Source: Cladocopium goreaui
Taxonomy: Eukaryota; Sar; Dinophyceae; Suessiales; Symbiodiniaceae
Assembly (NCBI GenBank): GCA_947184155.2
Contig: CAMXCT020001481.1
Location: forward strand, 86,254 to 150,253
Length of the DNA stretch: 64,000 nt
Direction of reading: 5' to 3'
The notes beneath the pieces are model-generated. The model worked only from the letters and a program-made list of their open reading frames with translations. It was not told the DNA's origin and did no database searches. This document shows positions 61,467 through 64,000 of the stretch, in pieces. A program made the position numbers and the translations under genes. How positions within the stretch are numbered: the stretch's first letter is position 1; each line of letters begins with the position of its first letter.

Positions 61467-62612
61467 ATATATAGTTATCTTGGCCAGGGGCCATGGATCA
61501 GGCAACGTGGATAGGCAATGCAATAGCTCGGATGTCAGCTCTGGTGCAATTACTGGGAGCTCTCCTTCCTTTGGGCGATATTGCATGGTTGCTGTTGCGC
61601 TGCTTTTGCTGCGTTGCGTGTGGGTCTTGGCGGCTTGATGTGCTGACTGGATGAGGGGGCCATGTTGGTTGACCATGGCTCTCAAATACTTACATGCACG
61701 GATGGCTGCTCTACGAGTGCTGGGCCCGTCTTCAGTTTGGTTCTTGGCAGCGGTAGCGAGGATGTCGCGCGCCTCTTCCTCCGGTGAGCGGGGTGGTTCT
61801 GCGCTGGTAGGGCTGTGTGCGGGGGCTGCAACTCCACATATTGGTGCCTCTTTTGTGCTTGGTAGGTCGGCGGGGATAACCAATGTTGGATGTATTCGCC
61901 ACCCATCAAAGAAGTAAATGCCCGGTAGCGGTGTGATTTCTTGGTCAGGGCCGGATTGTGCTAGTACCCGCCCGGCACGTGCGTTGTACAATCCAGAAGG
62001 TAGGCACACGTATGTAGGGCGATTCGTGCGGTCGGCGGCGTATGCATACAAAATGGTTTCATTGTAATGAAGTTGCTGTGCCGGGATCCACTTATGGCCG
62101 GCTCTTGCGTGTGCTTGAATGTCCTTGAGTCGGTCTCCTTTCAGCCAGTCGAGGTCAGACGCTCGTACTAAAATGAGTCTGTATCGTACGCTTTTTGGCT
62201 GGTTGGTTTGGTGGTCGTGATATTTGTTGGCGATTGCCAGGGGGGGATACGACCATGAAGGCACTGTGTTCAAAGACCATCTTCTTATTTGTTCAAGGTT
62301 TTCTTGTTCCGGATTGGCATTGAACTTTGGCCAGTCCCAGGTGGTTTCTCCTCTTCTAAGGCCTTGGATGCCATAGGCGATCGTTGCAACCACCTGAGCC
62401 ATTCCGATGAGTCCCATCATGTCAAGCGGGGAAACCAACAGAGTCAAGGATTTCGATCGTGTGAGTCCAACCGTGATGCGGCCTAAGCAGTCTTCGGTGT
62501 CTTCCGTTGGTGATCCATCTGGGTAGAACCTTGTGTTGAGGAATCCTGTACTTGGCTGGGCCACTATTGCAACTTCTGCCGTGCCTCCTGCTGAGTTAGC
62601 AATGGTTTCTAC
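61467..62612 (-). pseudogene. Middle part of second G-type helicase gene (upstream of D2)
   Basis: The minus-strand frame reads GGTAEVAIVAQPSTGFLNTR, then LGRITVGLTRSKSLTLLVSP (helicase motif VI), LDMMGLIGMAQVV, PPLAIANKYHDH, and ILYAYAADRTNRPTYVCLPSGLY with LPGIYFFDGWRIHP. These align in order with residues ~1320-1570 of the G protein (VALTRAIEHTYIVSPLDMAG; LYGYAADGYRSPLWICAAYN; IPGIHYFDAHRLQP). Walker A and B are absent, because the gene is cut at 62612 by the minisatellite. The frame is open up to D2, so the D2 insertion is not an ancient event. Confidence 0.8.
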
Positions 62613-63786
62613 ATGGCATGGTGGAAGGCAAGGGGGAAATTTAAATAAAGAGTTGGAATTTAGATCAGGCATTGTGGAAGGCAAGGGGGGAATTGAAGAG
62701 TTCGATTTTAGATCATGCCATTGTGGAAGGCAAGAGTGGAACTATAAATAAAGAGTTAGATTTTAGATCATGGCATTGTGGAAGGCAAGGGAGGGGAAAG
62801 TTCATAAAAAGTCAGATTTTGATCATAAGACCATGGCATTGTGGAAGGCAAGGGGGGGAAGTGTAAATAAAGAGCTGGAATTTAGATCATGGCATTGTGG
62901 AAGGCAAGCGGGAGGAAGTTCAAATAAAGAGTTAGATTTTGCATCATGGCATTGTGGAAGGCAGGGGGGGAAGTTCAAATAAAGAGTTGGAATTTAGATC
63001 ATGGCATTGTGGAAGGCAAGGGGGGAAACCGATGCTGGGGGCAGTGTTGTGGAGGCAAAGGAGAACTAAATTCAGATCATGGCATTGTGGAAGGCAGGGG
63101 GATGAAATTTAAACAAAGAGTTGGAATTTAGATCATGGCATTGTGGAAGGCAAGGAGGGAAGTTTAAATAAAGAGTTAGATTTTAGATCATGGCATTGTG
63201 GAAGGCAGGGGGATGAAATTGAAACAAAGAGTTGGAATTTAGATCATGGCATTGTGGAAGGCAAGCGGGGGGAAGTTTTACGTTAGATTTTAGACCATGG
63301 CATGGTGGAAGGCAAGGGGGAAATTTAAATAAAGAGTTGGAATTTAGATCAGGCATTGTGGAAGGCAAGGGGGGAACTGAAGAGTTCGATTTTAGATCAT
63401 GCCATTGTGGAAGGCAAGAGTGGAACTATAAATAGAGAGTTAGATTTTAGATCATGGCATTGTGGAAGGCAAGGGAGGGGAAAGTTCATAATAAGTCAGA
63501 TTTTGATCAAAGTTTTAAAATAAAGAGTTTGATTTAAGACCATGGCATTGTGGAAGGCAAGGGGGGGAAGTGTAAATAAAGAGTTGGAATTTAGATCATG
63601 GCATTGTGGAAGGCAAGCGGGAGGAAGTTTAAATAAAGAGTTAGATTTTGCATCATGGCATTGTGGAAGGCAGGGGGGAAGTTCAAATAAAGAGTTGGAA
63701 TTTAGATCATGGCATTGTGGAAGGCAAGGGGGGGAAGTTGAAATAAAGAGTTAGAATTTAGATCATGGCATTGTGGAAGGCAGGAG
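62612..63786. repeat. Minisatellite of about 20 units of ~55 bp
   Basis: The unit contains catggcattgtggaaggcaa, a G run, and taaataaagagttggaattt. Units 62612-62905 recur at 63297-63600, giving a higher-order period of 685 bp. Frames of 60-70 codons here follow from the repeat and are not genes. Confidence 0.9.
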
Positions 63787-63806
63787 GGGGGGAGGGGAGG
63801 GGGGGT
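63784..63806 (+). other. G-run cluster with quadruplex potential
   Basis: Three closely spaced G runs of 4-7 bases, plus shorter ones, link the minisatellite to the palindromic block. Confidence 0.6.
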
Positions 63807-63817
63807 GAACGAGGAAC

Positions 63818-64000
63818 CGAAGCCCCCTTAAGGTACCTTAAGGGGGCTTCGAAGGCTTCGAAGGTATCTTAAGGGGGCTTCGAAGCCTTCGAAGGTACCT
63901 TAAGGGGGCTTCGACGAAGGTACCTTAAGGGGTCTTCGCCGAAGGCTTCGAAGGTATCTTAAGCGGGCTTGGACGAATTCTTCGAAGCTCCCTTAAGGAA
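63818..64000. repeat. Palindromic repeat block
   Basis: 63818-63851 is a perfect 34-bp palindrome centred on GGTACC, with arms CCTTAAGGGGGCTTCG. Variants with GGTACC or GGTATC, CTTAAG and TTCGAA follow to the window edge, about 40 bp per unit. Each unit is itself self-complementary. Confidence 0.85.

Noticed and set aside
62612-63786. Short frames in the terminal minisatellite
   Set aside because: All carry the translated 55-bp unit (WHCGRQ-type repeats) and have no independent support.

Overview
The window looks like nuclear DNA from a repeat-rich protist, most likely a dinoflagellate (about 0.65 sure). It contains no recognisable single-copy housekeeping gene. It is a stack of nested mobile elements: tyrosine-recombinase retrotransposons with CCCH-finger Gag proteins and methyltransferase-like domains, LTR elements without a polymerase, tRNA-derived SINEs, giant bicistronic repeats and minisatellites. 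No ribosomal RNA, CRISPR array or functional tRNA was seen, nor a spliced-leader relic.

Layout. 1-5436: the 5' part of a minus-strand LTR element (R1; internal region, primer-binding site, LTR). Its LTR holds a poly(A) retroposed fragment flanked by a 21-bp duplication. 5437-7959: a gene fragment, a TIR element (V1) and one side of a 374-bp inverted repeat (W). 7960-13311: a complete LTR element without pol (T), with 5-bp duplications (CTTTA), inserted in W. 13405-15545: a second V copy carrying two SINE-type insertions and a second poly(A) fragment. 15805-37219: a plus-strand LTR element (R2) whose primer-binding site was hit by a 12.66-kb insertion (G, 16630-29289). G ends in A9, has an 18-bp target duplication and encodes a glycosyltransferase-like ORF followed by a 2064-codon hydrolase/SF1-helicase ORF. 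37220-43395: a gene fragment and a satellite-like array. 43396-52037 and 53550-61466: two tyrosine-recombinase retrotransposons (D1, D2) with split direct repeats. D2 interrupts a second, diverged copy of the G helicase gene (minus strand, 62612-61467 continuing at 53549-52518). 62612-64000: a minisatellite and a strongly palindromic repeat.

How the parts relate. Related sequences within the window serve as empty sites for each other, so several insertion events can be read directly. The G insertion is confirmed by the uninterrupted R1 sequence at 3190-3225, the SINE in V2 by V1, and the fragment in the R1 LTR by its own tandem duplicate. The last ~320 bases of G match two poly(A) fragments elsewhere (4347-4787, 14667-15462) that end at different 5' points, as 5'-truncated copies made by target-primed reverse transcription would. 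G encodes no reverse transcriptase that I can see, so its mobilisation is probably in trans.

The strongest candidate for something new is G: a giant poly(A) retroposon with a GT-like ORF, a hydrolase-helicase fusion ORF, a hairpin-dense spacer between them, and a repeated stem-loop in both outer regions whose stem shows compensatory changes.
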